Positions 43,312 through 54,942 of a stretch of DNA of 64,000 nt are shown here, piece by piece. The first letter of the stretch is position 1; each line of letters begins with the position of its first letter. This DNA comes from Apoda limacodes. Its lineage: Eukaryota; Arthropoda; Insecta; Lepidoptera; Limacodidae. A model generated the notes under the pieces. That model was not told the DNA's origin, made no database searches, and saw nothing but the letters and a program-made list of their open reading frames with translations. The stretch spans positions 16,795,019 through 16,859,018 of the forward strand of contig OX291546.1 in assembly GCA_946406115.1 (NCBI GenBank), given 5' to 3'. Made by a program: the position numbers and the translations under genes.

Positions 43312-43579
43312 TCTATATAAATAAAAATGAATCGCAAAATTTGTTGCTAAGCGCGAAACTCGAAGACGGCTGGACCAATTTGGGTAATTTTTTTTGTTGT
43401 GTTTATTAGTATTAGGGCAAGGTTTTTATAAAAAAAAAACGGTCAAGTGCGAGTGGGACTCGCGCACTAAGGAAAACTCGAAGACAGCTGGATCAATTCG
43501 GGTAATTTTTTTTGTTGTATTTGATAGTGTTATGGCAAGGTTTTTATGAAAGAAAAAAACTGTCAAGTGCGAGTCGGAC
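43312..43579 (+). mobile_element. Repeat family F with a tandem duplication of about 115 bp
   Basis: The block gaaactcgaagacggctgga...tttttatgaaag...gtcaagtgcgagt occurs twice head to tail (about 43345-43465 and 43465-43579). The copy ends exactly where the left arm of the large inverted repeat begins. Confidence 0.6.
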
Positions 43580-44960
43580 TCAGACTTGGCAGATTCTTAC
43601 TTGTATAGTTTGTTATAAATATGAAATAACTTTTTAAAGTAGATAAATTCAAATATTGAAAATAAATTATTACCTTCGTTTGCGTACACACACACACATA
43701 TATATATAACTTTATTATTTCCTCTACCCAAAGGTTGTCTTTAAAGCGATAAGACTGATAAAGAATTTTAACTTTTTAATATATAAATTCTCTATATACC
43801 GCTACTGGCTTTGTTGTCTATACTTTTGTTCTCGCCATTTCAAATGTGTTTTGGTGAGTTTATTTATATATGTGCACAAAACAAAAACATAGTGTGCGGA
43901 ACGAAAAATAACAAACTCGAGTCACTAAGGACTTCGGCCAAGTCAATGTACTATTGTGACATAACTGTAACTACTACTGCATAAGGTCGTTAGAATATAT
44001 AATACACCTATTCTTTGGCATAAGAAAATCTTTAAAGACATAACTTTTTATTAAGTAGAAGAGTAAAAGTAAAAATACATTAGCGTTGTTGTAACGTGAG
44101 TTTTGGGTGTATTTAATTTAACATGGCGGCGAAATTATTTATTCAAACAGTTGGGAGCCGTTTCCGAAGAACCATTTCTACGGTTTTTCCTCAATTTGTT
44201 ATTTTCTCAGGGATAACACTTATTAAACATTAAAATTTTAACTAAATTGCTGTTTCCGTTTTAGAGAAACCAATTCTACGGCTGTAGCGCCATTTGACCT
44301 CTTCTTAGGGAGGACACTTAAAGATGCTTTAGAACAAAAAACATTAAAATTTTATTCTAATAATCAAATCCGTTTCTGAGGAACCAATTTTAAGGTTTGA
44401 GTGCATTTTCTTTGGGACAAAACGTATCATGAGCTGAAATACAAAATAAGGAACAGGCTGAACTTAAAATAGGACATAAAAAATAACTGACTCACGTCCC
44501 AGATGGCATTAGTTTAATTTGGTTTTGAGGTTATGAAAGTGGCGTTTTGTTGACCGACATAATGTACATAATGCGGTAATCCTACCAAAAAGAATTGACC
44601 AAGATTTGTACTGTGTTTTATTATACAGAATTAATGTCTTTTTAACTTGGCAGGATTATGACACTAGACGCATTGAGGCAGTCAACAAAATGCAACTAAA
44701 ATTGTAAACATAAAAAAAAAAAAAATGGTAATTACAGCGTTTTTTTTCATTGTTTTTACTCGTATTACTCATGTAAGGCTTTAGAATTGTCCAAAGTTTG
44801 TTATTTTTTTGTTATTTGACAATTATAGACTTCACTCGTGTATCAAAATCAATCGTATTTACTGATAATATATGTTACATGTATGTATGTTTTTGTCTTG
44901 TCCTTTGACAAAAAAATTTATATAAGTAAATAGCATAAGTTTAAGGTGATAATTATAATT
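43580..44960 (+). repeat. Left arm of a large inverted repeat (about 1.38 kb)
   Basis: The arm is the near-exact reverse complement of 51142-52535. Paired landmarks include agacttggcagattcttact at the outer end, an (AC)n(AT)n tract at 43688-43712 and ccgctactggctttgttgtc. Further in are cgagtcactaaggacttcgg, cgtattactcatgtaaggct, and ttaaggtgataattataatt at the inner end. Within the arm, ccgtttc-gaagaacca-type segments recur three times at about 100-115 base spacing (44158, 44256, 44370). Partial copies at 5483 and 28546 show that the arm sequence is a dispersed element. There is no coding capacity. Confidence 0.93.
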
Positions 44961-45324
44961 TACTATGTTGTTTTTAATATTTTAACTGATACAATTTATA
45001 TTAATAATTAAGTGTACATACGCAGGCAGGCTCTTTTGTCTTTTTAATAATAAAAACAGATACAGGCCACATGTTATTTTTATAATAAAAAGTTCATTGA
45101 CATAAGGTACACGCATACGAGTAATACAATAATCATTAAACTTCTATATAAAGCCTTTTGCGCATACTTATTAACTCAATTAAAGTTTTGAATGGGAAAC
45201 ATCTTGTAAACGTTTTAATACTTATAAATTTCTCATAGTAGGTTTTTTGTATTGTGTATTAAGGGGTGGCAAGGAGAAAAATACTAACGTAAGATTATTT
45301 AGAAGCTTAAGGAGCATATAGCAG
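44961..45324. other. AT-rich stretch inside the inverted-repeat spacer
   Basis: Nothing was recognised. Confidence 0.45.
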
Positions 45325-45545
45325 CTAACTAGCGCCGCCATTAGATATCCTCAATTTTCTCTTCGCAGAAAATGCATTTCTAAAAATGTTGGAAATATAA
45401 AACTAGTCATAAGCTATTTTTAGAAGGTTTTATATAGTTGCTAAATAATATCTGTGATTTGTAGTTGGCATTTCTGCTAAAAACGGCAACTTACGTAAGA
45501 GGGCCTTTAAGGCCGCGAAGGCTGTAATGTCTCGAGTTCTCTAGA
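45325..45545 (+). repeat. Dispersed repeat also present at 60.2 kb
   Basis: The block cgccgccattagatatcctc followed by ttttctcttcgcagaaaatg and catttctaaaa recurs with few changes at 60215-60290. The rest is unique and contains tctagatatctaga, a 14-base palindrome near 45540. Confidence 0.55.
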
Positions 45546-45885
45546 TATCTAGAGATTTATGAATCAAAAAGTTTTGGCTGAAGTTAAAGCTTGTAATTTC
45601 TCACGTGTAGTGTGCGCTTAGTTCATATTTTAAAGCTTTTATACATACTTGATAAAATAGGCGCGTCATTGCCACCAGTGACTTCTATGAATCGTTATGA
45701 AAAAGTAAAATGTACAAAGAAAAAGCCCATGGGAGTAATTAAGGTCTTACTACCCGCTTTACCTGCACGTTATGACACTGTTTACGAGTGGGTTCTGTTT
45801 TGTAAGATTGTTAATAAAAGACAGTTATACTTCATAAATATATAGTTTTTTTTCTAACTACTGTCTGTCCTTATGTATCTTAAAG

Positions 45886-46092
45886 AAATCCGCAGTACGA
45901 ACCCTTTGATACAGTTCCATACACCACATTTAAGACGCGGTTTTAAATCCGCGCAGGGAAATGTGGCTAGTCGCGTTTTTAAATTCCGCTGCGGAAAAAA
46001 ATCAGCAGTGTGAACGCTTCTATTGTGTTTCATAGATCACATTTTATGCGGAATAAAATCCGCTCACTAAAAATTGCAGTGCGGAAGCACAC
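45886..46092. repeat. Possible MITE with GCAGTGTGAACGC-type repeats
   Basis: The word ccgcagtacgaaccc appears at the left, cagcagtgtgaacgc in the middle and cagtgcggaagca at the right, with partly inverted arrangement around ttttaaatccgcg and ttttaaattccgc. This is typical of a short decayed inverted-repeat element. Confidence 0.4.
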
Positions 46093-46230
46093 TATTGCAA
46101 GGAATAATTATATATTATTTTCATCATGCAATAACTAAGTTATTGTAAAGAAGAAGGAAGAGTGCTGAAGGCTAAAAATGTGCGATAGGAAATTAACAGA
46201 AAGGCCTTCGACTACTTACTACTTACTATC

Positions 46231-46487
46231 CTTGGCGTTGTCGGAATTTGATACTGAAACTGACGTATAATTTTTTTGGCGTTTTCTGATTTTAGTACTG
46301 AAGCTGACTTATACTATCTTTGGCGTTGTCGGAATTTGGCACTGAAACAGATTTATACTATCTTTGGCGTTGGCCGATTTAGGCACTAAAACTGATTTAT
46401 ACTATCGTTGGTGTTGTCCGATTTTGGCACTGAAACTGATTTATACTATCTTTGGCGTTGTCGGATTTAGGTACCAAAACTGACTAA
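46231..46487 (+). repeat. 44-bp minisatellite, about six units
   Basis: Units begin with ctttggcgttgtcgg or close variants near 46231, 46276, 46319, 46362, 46406 and 46450. They continue with atttggcactgaaactgatt and tatactat. Inter-unit differences are modest. Confidence 0.9.
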
Positions 46488-47372
46488 TGAATTTTTCACG
46501 TTATACTTCGTTGCTTGCAGAACGATTTTGAAATATTTTTTTAAGTGGAAAAAAAATAAGGTCAGATTTTAAATTCTTAGAACCTTACCCATTGCCATCT
46601 TACCTATTCCCTTTTTAGTTAAACACATAATCACGGGAAATAAGCTAGTATTCTATTAGTAAACTTTTAACTGTATAAAGATAGCGTTATGTTAAAACGA
46701 AATTCGGGACGAGTCGCCGCCTGTAGCGATTCTTAATTGATGCACAAAACACTCCAATAACAATAAATATAAGCGCCAATGTTCTTAGAATGTTTCAATA
46801 ATACACCATAAACAAATCACAATCCTTTTCAAACTATACAATTAGTTGTCAAAGTCTTACAAAGCAATTTTACGTCAGTATCGAATTTCCATGAACAAAA
46901 TCAAAATGATAAATTACCAAACGCCACGGCAAAATTATATCGCACGCTACAAATTTTAAATTTCAAACATTATTTGTAATTTTTGTTACTTTTTAGGGTT
47001 CCATATATCGTATTATCGTATTACTACGCTGTCTGTCTGTCTGTCAGCCTATAGAACTTTGTACTTTAAACTTTTTACACATATAAAAGCGCAATGGTAT
47101 AACCAAAGGCATGTATAACCATCGAAACTTTATTTCTAGAGATTCGAGCTAACTGCGCGTATTGTCATTACGACGGTAGTAATTTTTAGCAAACTGGTGC
47201 AAATGAATTGCACTTTGTAAGGACAACTTGAGAACGTTTCACATACACATTGAAGGAAGCGATCATAAAAATTAAACTTGGAAAAAAACAGCAAGACAAC
47301 GATAGATAAATACACCGTTTTTGTGCAAATTTTGTCGCAAAACCAAAGCATCTAGAGTATTGAAAAAAATCT
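46488..47372. other. Spacer with a short family H/B-like start
   Basis: Near 46993-47055 the text ttttagggttccatatatcg followed by a (GTCT)n tract looks like the start of a family H/B-type repeat. Frames in this interval are not recognised. Confidence 0.4.
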
Positions 47373-47602
47373 TTATATATATAAATCTCGTGTCACAATG
47401 TTTGTCCTCAATGGACTCCTAAACTACTGAACCGATTTTGATCAAACTTCGTAAATATCTGTTATTTGATCCAACTTAAAAGATAGGATAGTTTTTATCT
47501 CGATATGTCAAGTGCGAGCCGGACTCGGGCACTATAGGTAAAAACCAACTTTCGCCGGGTACAGAGGGACGGCAGCGGAACAACGTTCGCCGGGACAGCT
47601 AA
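47373..47602 (+). mobile_element. Helitron-like family E
   Basis: It opens tatataaatctcgtgtcaca, passes cctaaactactgaaccgatt, and ends acaacgttcgccgggacag followed by CTAA. The GC-rich end before a CTRR motif is again Helitron-like. Confidence 0.6.
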
Positions 47603-47735
47603 TATATTATATAAAACTTTACTCAGTGGTTTTCATTTATTGTATTTTATGCTAAAAAAATTATGAAAGTGACCATTTTTTCAAGACTTGAGCAAATTTT
47701 CAAATCGTGTATTGAATTTGCTTGTAATGAAATTG

Positions 47736-48176
47736 AAAAATCGGCCAAGTGCGAGTCGGACTCGCGCACGAAGGGTTCCGTACCATTATCTATAAAAATG
47801 GCAAAAAAAATCACGTTTGTTTTATAAGAGCCCCCCTTAAATATTTTTTTTATTTAATTTAATTATTTATTTTTAAAGTGACTATAGAAGTAAATATTCT
47901 GTGCATATTTTAAGTGTCTACCTGTTGCCGTTATCAATATCGAGCAAAAAAATCACGTTTGTTGTATGGGAGCCCCCTTAAATATTTATTTTATTCTGTT
48001 TTTTATTATTTGTTGTTATAGCAGCAACAGACACATATCTTCTGTGAAAATTTCAACTGTCTAACTATCACGGTGCATGAGATACAGCCTGGTGACAGAG
48101 GGACAGACGGGCTGAACAGCGAAACCTTAGTAATAGGGTTCCGCTAATTACCCTACGGGTACGGAACCCTAAAAAT
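47736..48176 (-). mobile_element. Repeat family B, full length
   Basis: In reverse orientation it runs from aaaaatcggccaagtgcgag to gtacggaaccctaaaaatc with all family blocks. It reads through the site (actatagaagtaaatattct) at which the 31.7-kb copy carries the pogo-like insertion. Confidence 0.83.
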
Positions 48177-48294
48177 CAAGAGCATATTGACTCTAAGTAA
48201 TAGCAAACAGTTAAATAATGTGACTATAAAACAATTTAAACGTATCAAGTAGTCATTATGGTACCTATAAATTACTTAAGAAGTTTATAACAAA

Positions 48295-48576
48295 CTAGAT
48301 TTTGCCAGCGACTCCGCCCGTCCTGAATTCAGTTATCGGCGTGGAACTCCTTAATTTGTACTAATGAAGTTGTTATATCTGTAGCTATAGTTTGTAAGCT
48401 CGATTACAGTTATTCCCGTGGGAACTTTTGAATTTTTCGTGATGAAAAGCCTTTATGTTATTCCAAGACCTAACCTATATGTGCCAAGTCATATCTTGAT
48501 CCATCCAGTGGTTAAAACGTGATTGAGTAACAAATATCGATCCAGACATACTTTCACGCATTTATAATATTTGTAG
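48295..48576 (-). mobile_element. Helitron-like family A
   Basis: It runs from CTAG plus attttgccagcgactccgcc to atttataatatttgtagg with the usual interior (gtgggaacttttgaattttt). Confidence 0.68.
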
Positions 48577-49932
48577 GAAGTAAGATATATCTCACAGTAA
48601 TGTATATGGCATTGTATAATGACTTTTTGTACATTATCATGCACATCTTTAGTATTACAGAAATTAGCCTTCAAAAATCACGTGTAAAGTCTTTTTCCAG
48701 TTTCCCTTAATATGTCCATGATGTATATTTCTAAGAAACAAAGTACAAACATTTGTATGATGGCCGAATTTATTTAAACAACGAGGTGAAAATCAAACAA
48801 ATTTACTCGCCATAAACGTCGCAAATATTTTATACAAGTGTTGCAAAATGGTAAAATAAATATATGTGCCATAAATGGACGTTTAATTTTAGTGATGTTA
48901 GTTTTTTTCAGTATAAGTGCCAGTTAACCGGTACTTTTATCAATTTAAATAAAATTGTGATCTTACTGTGTTAATTGTAGATTAAGTAGAATCAGTTGTT
49001 TATTCATGTCATTATGACGTATGACATGAAAAATAACATGTAAGTAACATGCTGTATGCAAAGTTTTTCATATTGAAATGTACCAAAGTTTGGAAAAATT
49101 GTATTTTTACGTACAACTTCCTTTTTTAAAAAAAATTATCCTTGTCTTTAAAATTTTTTATTAAATAATAAAAATATTAAATAATCCTCTAAAATAATCA
49201 AAACTCGATGGATTCTCTGGTCTAAGGTTTGGTCTGTACAGCATTCAACAAGAAAAAATCGCAAAGAATGAGTGTTTATCGAAAAAAGGCATAATGTACA
49301 CGCACGGAGCGTTACGTAATCTTTGCCATTGTTCGAATGTCAAACACTTGGGAACATTGCGTGGCGAAGTGCTAACATCTTTGTACCTGCAAGTATGTAC
49401 ATACGTAGATAGGTATATGCTTGTTACTTAAGGCTGCGCCCTACCCAATTGTGCAGTGTTTTGCTAGTTTTTAAAATTGATTACACTAGCTAATTGCAAG
49501 GTTAAAACTAGAAAAAAATGCCTACCTTTAGGTACACATTCTTTTACTTGAAAATAACTATATTTTTTTAAGATTTCAACTTCTTATTAACTTGTAGTGA
49601 AAATATAATTAATAATTCATGAAAAATTAAGTAACAATATAGCTCAAAATTCATTATTTTTTTGTACTACTTTGTTTTCTCATATCAATGGTACTACTAA
49701 CGTGTCAAACAATCTAACAGTCCGCAGACCGTGGCCGCCCGATTGGTAAAACGTCAATGTATGGTATTTGTTTGGCATATTTGATTTGGAATTCGTAAAA
49801 GGGTGCGCCAGAGTGATTTAAAACTTGTAACACATAATTTTAATCCTATATTCACCCTGCGTTCATCATTTAGTTATATAAACTATAATAATAAGGTATT
49901 TACAAATAACTGATTAATTAATTATGTATAAT
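48577..49932. other. AT-rich stretch inside the inverted-repeat spacer
   Basis: No gene is recognised. A GC-richer part at 49710-49765 (cagaccgtggccgcccgatt) and the text aaggctgcgccctacccaat at 49429 could belong to an unresolved element. Confidence 0.35.
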
Positions 49933-50150
49933 TAGCTTTTGCCCACGGCTTTTAGTTATCGACATGAGATTTTACGGCAACTCCTTATAGCAAGTTGTAG
50001 TAATAGTTATTCCCGCAGGAACTACTTAATTTTCCGGGATGAAAAATAGCCTATGTCCTATTACAGGACCTAACCTATATGCGTGTCAAGTTTCATGATT
50101 GAGTACGAACAACTAAACTTCCAAACTTTCGCAATTATAATATTAATGGG
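49933..50150 (-). mobile_element. Helitron-like family A, diverged
   Basis: It runs from ttagcttttgcccacggctt to caattataatattaatggga. The hairpin is partly deleted. Confidence 0.58.
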
Positions 50151-50165
50151 ATAGCTGGTAATTAA

Positions 50166-50450
50166 TTGATTTTGCCAGCGGCTCCACCTGCCTTAAATAC
50201 GGTTATCGGCGTGGAACTCCTTATTTATACTCATGAAGTTTGCTATAGCAAGCTTTAGTTCGCTTAAGCTAGGTATAAGTATTCCCGCGGGAACTTCAGA
50301 ATTTTTCGTGATGAAATTTTAATTTGAAATTACCCGGGACTCAAACTATCTCCATACCAAATTTCATCTAAATCGGTCCATGTATGAGTGACTTATGAAG
50401 TAACAAACAGATAGTCAAACAGACAGACAGACTGTTAACAAATGTAGGAT
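50166..50450 (-). mobile_element. Helitron-like family A
   Basis: It runs from ttttgccagcggctccacct through agtattcccgcgggaacttc to a cagacagacagac tract. It lies next to the previous copy in the same orientation. Confidence 0.62.
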
Positions 50451-50602
50451 AATTAGTCTGAAACCATAGAAAGCTCGTCTATACGCAAACTTTTACAGGT
50501 CTTACAAATCGAATATCTCAAAACAAATTTTCCATACATTGAAGTTTACCCAAACTTCTATACATGCGTATACATCCTGTATATAACTAGCTATAACTAT
50601 AA

Positions 50603-51141
50603 CTAGCTTTTGCCAGCAGCTTCGCCCGCATCGGCATAGAATTCTTACGGCAACTCCTCAATTTAAAAAAAAAAACACAGAAGGTAAAATATTTTTAACT
50701 ATGTAATAGGTACCGCTCTTCCCCCTCATGACTGCCCGCCGGCCTCGCACATCATAAATGGGCGCGCAGTCCTGAACATTATTTTGCTGCCACGTTATTT
50801 TAAAACTGCGATATCTCCTAAGATATTAATTGAAATCCAATGATGAACAAAGCAATTTTGTTTTAAATTAAATGCTTGTGATGAATAACGTATTTATTTG
50901 GATAAAGATTAATATCATGTTTATAAAAACACCTTCACTAATAATGCATTATTTTAATACAAATATGGTTAGCATAAAAATAGTGAGCCAACCTTAAAAC
51001 ATAGACATATGCTGTCGCGGACTTTTTTTTAGAACTTTTATAGGGGAACAATTCTGTCATACATGATTTTTGCGAAACTCTAACCGTTTACGCAGCACAC
51101 GCAACGGAAGCTCACAAAAGGATAAAAAAAACCCGATTTTG
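50603..51141 (-). mobile_element. Helitron-like family G2, cut off by the right inverted-repeat arm
   Basis: It starts with CTAG plus cttttgccagcagcttcgcc, and follows the complete relative at 55925-56560 as far as aaaaaacccgattttga. There the similarity stops abruptly at 51141 because the right arm of the large inverted repeat begins. The missing remainder (about 170 bases in the relative) is not found on the far side of the arm. Confidence 0.7.
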
Positions 51142-52535
51142 AATTATAATTATCACCTTAAACTTATGCTATTTACTTATATAAATTTTTTTGTCAAAGG
51201 ACAAGACATAAACATACGTACATGTTTCATTAGCAGTTAATACGATTGATTTTGATACACGAGTGAAGTCTATAATTGTCAATTAGCAAAAAACTAACAA
51301 ACTTTGGACAATTCTAAAACCTTACATGATTAATAAAAACAATGAAAAAAACACGCTGCAATTACATATTTTTCTTTTTTGTGTTTACAATTTTAGGTGC
51401 GTTTTGTTGACTGCCTCAATGCGTTTAATGTCATAATCCTGCCAAGTTAAAAAGACATAAATTATGTATAACACAGTACAAATCTTGGTCTATTCTCTTT
51501 GGTAGGATTACCGCATTATGTACATTATGTCGGTCAACAAAACGCCACTTTTATAACCTCAAAACCAAACCAAACTAATGCCACCTGGGACGTGAGTCAG
51601 TTATTTTTTATGTCCTATTTTAAGTTCAACCTGTTCCTTATTTTGTATTTCAGCTCATGATACGTTTTGTCCCAAAGAAAATGCACTCAAACCTTAAAAT
51701 TGGTTCCTCAGAAACGGATTTGATTATTAGAATAAAATTTTAATGTTTTTCGTTCTAAAGCATCTTTAAGTGTCCTCCCTAAGAAGAGGTCAAATGGCGC
51801 TACAGCCGTAGAATCGGTTTCTCTAAAACGGAAACAGCAATTTAGTTAAAATTTTAATGTTTAATAAGTGTTATCCCTGAGAAAATAACAAATTGAGGAA
51901 AAACCGTAGAAATGGTTCTTCGAAAACGGCTCCCAACTGTTTGAATAAATAATTTCACCGCCATGTAAAATTAAATACACCCAAAACTCACATTACAACA
52001 ATGCTAATGTATTTTTCCTTTTTTTTTTTACTTAATAAAAAGTTATGTCTTTAAAGATTTTCTTATGGCAAAGAATAGGTGTATTATATATGTCAAAATA
52101 GTACATTGACTTGGCCGAAGTCCTTAGTGACTCGAGTTTGTTATTTTTCGTTCCGCACACAATGTTTTTCAGCACATATAGGTACGAGTCAACAAATAAA
52201 TATATAAGGTAAAAAAATAAATAAACTCACCAAAACACATTTGAAATGGCGAGAACAAAAGTATAGACAACAAAGCCAGTAGCGGTATATAGAGAATTTA
52301 TATATTAAAAAGTTTAAGCCGAAGTTAAAATTCTTTATCAGTCTTATCTCTTTAAAGCGATCTCTTCCAGTCCAGACAAACTTTGGTAAAGGAAATAATA
52401 AAGTTATATATACATGTGTGTGTGTGTGTACGCAAACGAAGTTAATAATTTATTGTCAATATTTGAATTTATCTACTTTAAAAAGTTATTTCATATTTAT
52501 AACAAACTATACAAGTAAGAATCTGCCAAGTCTGA
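51142..52535 (-). repeat. Right arm of the large inverted repeat (about 1.39 kb)
   Basis: It is the reverse complement of 43580-44960 from end to end, with scattered substitutions and a few short indels (for example around the TG-repeat tract at 52415-52430). The inner boundary abuts a truncated Helitron-like copy. The outer boundary (gccaagtctga) is next to unrelated sequence. Confidence 0.93.
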
Positions 52536-52870
52536 CAAATTTATTTTTCACCTCACCAGGACGAAAATGATAGTTTTGCTGTCCAAATTCAGTCAGCAAA
52601 ATTCGATTTCAAGTCAAGCAAAGTAATTCCCTGTTCGAACATTGACTTTTGAAATTAACCCTATGATGAAAAAAAAAACAATACAATGACTGGTCCGAAA
52701 CAAATTTCAGGACAAATACTTAACCTTGTTCATTTTAATTAAGAATATAGCTACATAGCATGTTTTCGTTTTTAAGTGAGTTTTTTAAATTATTAGTACT
52801 ATTAAAAGTTTTAACAGCTAACTTAAACAATATCATACGTTGTTTTGATAGCAATGGCAGAGGTTGTAGT
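52536..52870. other. AT-rich spacer, nothing recognised
   Basis: No gene is supported. Two short words (aaattcagtcagcaaaattc) are unassigned. Confidence 0.4.
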
Positions 52871-53174
52871 AGGTACAATTCCGAACGCAACCTCAATTTT
52901 AAAAAAAAAACAAAGTAAAATTTTTTGAGCATAAGATTGTTTATTTAATTAATAATTCAGTTTTGCTGGAAAAATGAGCGATACAAGCAACGAAGATATT
53001 TCTCTGACACCAGAAGAATTAAGTCAACAAGTCTCCAATGCCGAACTTAACTTTTTACCAGAAAAGTCACGTGAAAATATTTTTCTTGCTGGTAGAGGTG
53101 AAAAGTTGTATGTTGGACGCGTTAGCAAATTTTTTCGGTCTCGTGCCTTTAAATCCCTCAGCCTACTTCGCTAG
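52871..53174 (+). pseudogene. Fragment resembling the N-terminus of a Crypton-like (tyrosine recombinase) transposon protein
   Basis: After an A-rich leader, ATG at 52974 opens MSDTSNEDISLTPEELSQQV and continues to NAELNFLPEKSRE. This acidic, LTPEEL...LPEKS pattern is what I associate with N-termini of Crypton-like proteins in insects. From about residue 35 on, the sequence no longer follows that pattern and the frame ends at codon 66. It is therefore at most a truncated remnant. The leader is shared with 1112-1200. The family call is tentative. Confidence 0.35.
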
Positions 53175-53446
53175 CTCAGGATTTAAAGTCGGCACTTCCA
53201 CCAAAAAAACGCTTTTGCTCACTTGTATAACAAATAACTATTATTACATATAATATATAAAAATTGTTTTTATCTCAATTAAAATTGCCTCAAATCTAAA
53301 ATTATCAGATTAAAAATAAAATAATGTGATTTAAAATGATTATACTTTATACCTACAGCTACAACAACAAAAAGCTAAGTTAGCCATTACGTACCTAAAT
53401 GAGGTAGGTAAGATAAAGAGACCTAGTATTTATTTTAATCCATACT

Positions 53447-53818
53447 AGTCCATACTAATATTATAAATGCGAAAGTAACTGTTAGTCTGTCTGTCCTCGT
53501 CACGCTTAAACCGCTGACCAGATAACGATGAAATTGGCAAATTGGAAAGGACATAGGCTACTTGAAAACGTTAAGTTTGAGTAGTTTTTTTTTCCATAAT
53601 TAGGGAGTTGCCATTGAAATCCTACAACGATAACCGAATTTTGGGCGGGTTGAACCGCCGGTAAATTTGGCATGCAGATAGTTTGAATCCCGGGGAAGGA
53701 CATGGGCTACTGGAAAACGTCAAGTGTGAGTCCTTTTTTTCTATAATTGATGAGTTGCCATTGTCATCCTACACCGATAACAGAGTTTAGCGCTGGTGAA
53801 ATCGCGGGTAAAAGCTAG
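53447..53818 (+). mobile_element. Helitron-like family A with an internal partial duplication
   Basis: The first unit runs from actaatattataaatgcgaa to gggcgggttgaaccgccggt. Without a terminal CTAG it re-enters the family sequence at aaatttggcatgcagatag, repeats the second half, and ends with cgcgggtaaaagCTAG before T. This may be a read-through or unequal-exchange product. Confidence 0.68.
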
Positions 53819-54942
53819 TTATAAAGGAGCAAAAGTAGCGTACAGATTTTTCAGTAAAATTTACCTATTCGAGTATCAACGCGAGCTGGATCAATTAAGT
53901 AGTATTTTTTCGTATTCATAAATTAAATTGCCATTGTTTCAATCTATAAAATTTTAATAAAAAAACTTTATAAAAATTTCAGTTACCAACATGGTCAACA
54001 CAATTTCAAATTGAAAAATTTCATTTAATGCATTACTATGACATTTATATTAAATATTTTGTTTTATTTATTTAATATTTTATCATATTTTTATTTTGTT
54101 TGGGGTGACTATAGACTCTATGCGACTTATTGTGTAATTTCCTTATGCGCCTAAAGGGCATAAAGGGTTAAAAAAATAATATGAGAAACAAAATCTGATA
54201 AATGTATAAAATACGCAGCCACATAGAGCAGTGACCTCGCGATATTTTTAAAACCTATCTCCCTGAAACTAGTTCCCAACTAATGAGCTAACTATTTTTA
54301 GCTCAATACCATAAAACTATACTGAGAAGCCGTATAAAAACTAGCCTGGAGTGTAAATTTACTGGCTGGGTATCATGTGATCACAGGCTGTTATTTTATA
54401 AATAGACAACCACTGTACGAGGAGGGTTGAAAGGAATTTTGAACTAGTTTTTTTTTTTTCTCCAGCAGTTATCTATGTTAATAATTTATAAGGTGCATTC
54501 ATCAGGCTATACTAATATGGATGTAGTGGCAGGTTTACCGTATTTATCGTTCTAATGATCTTTTGAAGTATACCAGAAAAATTAAAATAAAAAAATGGCA
54601 TTTTAAATATAGTTGTATTTTTCTATTTTTTGCTTACATAATACGTCAATTAAAGCAGGTGGATCTTCAGTTCAACTTGTTATGTATTATATTTTATTTG
54701 TATGTTACATTTTTATACGCTACCTCACATTTACAGCATTTTACTTTTTAGCTTTTTGTACCAGAAGTTAAGGTAAGGCAAGGTAAATTCCTAGGAATTT
54801 TTAATTAAATTAATTCTTGTCTTCCTAATCGTTCTAACTACTGACCTTAAATTTGACATAGTTATTTCTATATAAGTTAAGAATCATTAAAATTTTAAAA
54901 GATTTTTTTTGGCGATATTAAAAAAAAAATATTGTAAAAATA
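53819..54942. other. AT-rich stretch, no gene recognised
   Basis: Frames found here are short and unlike any family I know. Confidence 0.4.
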
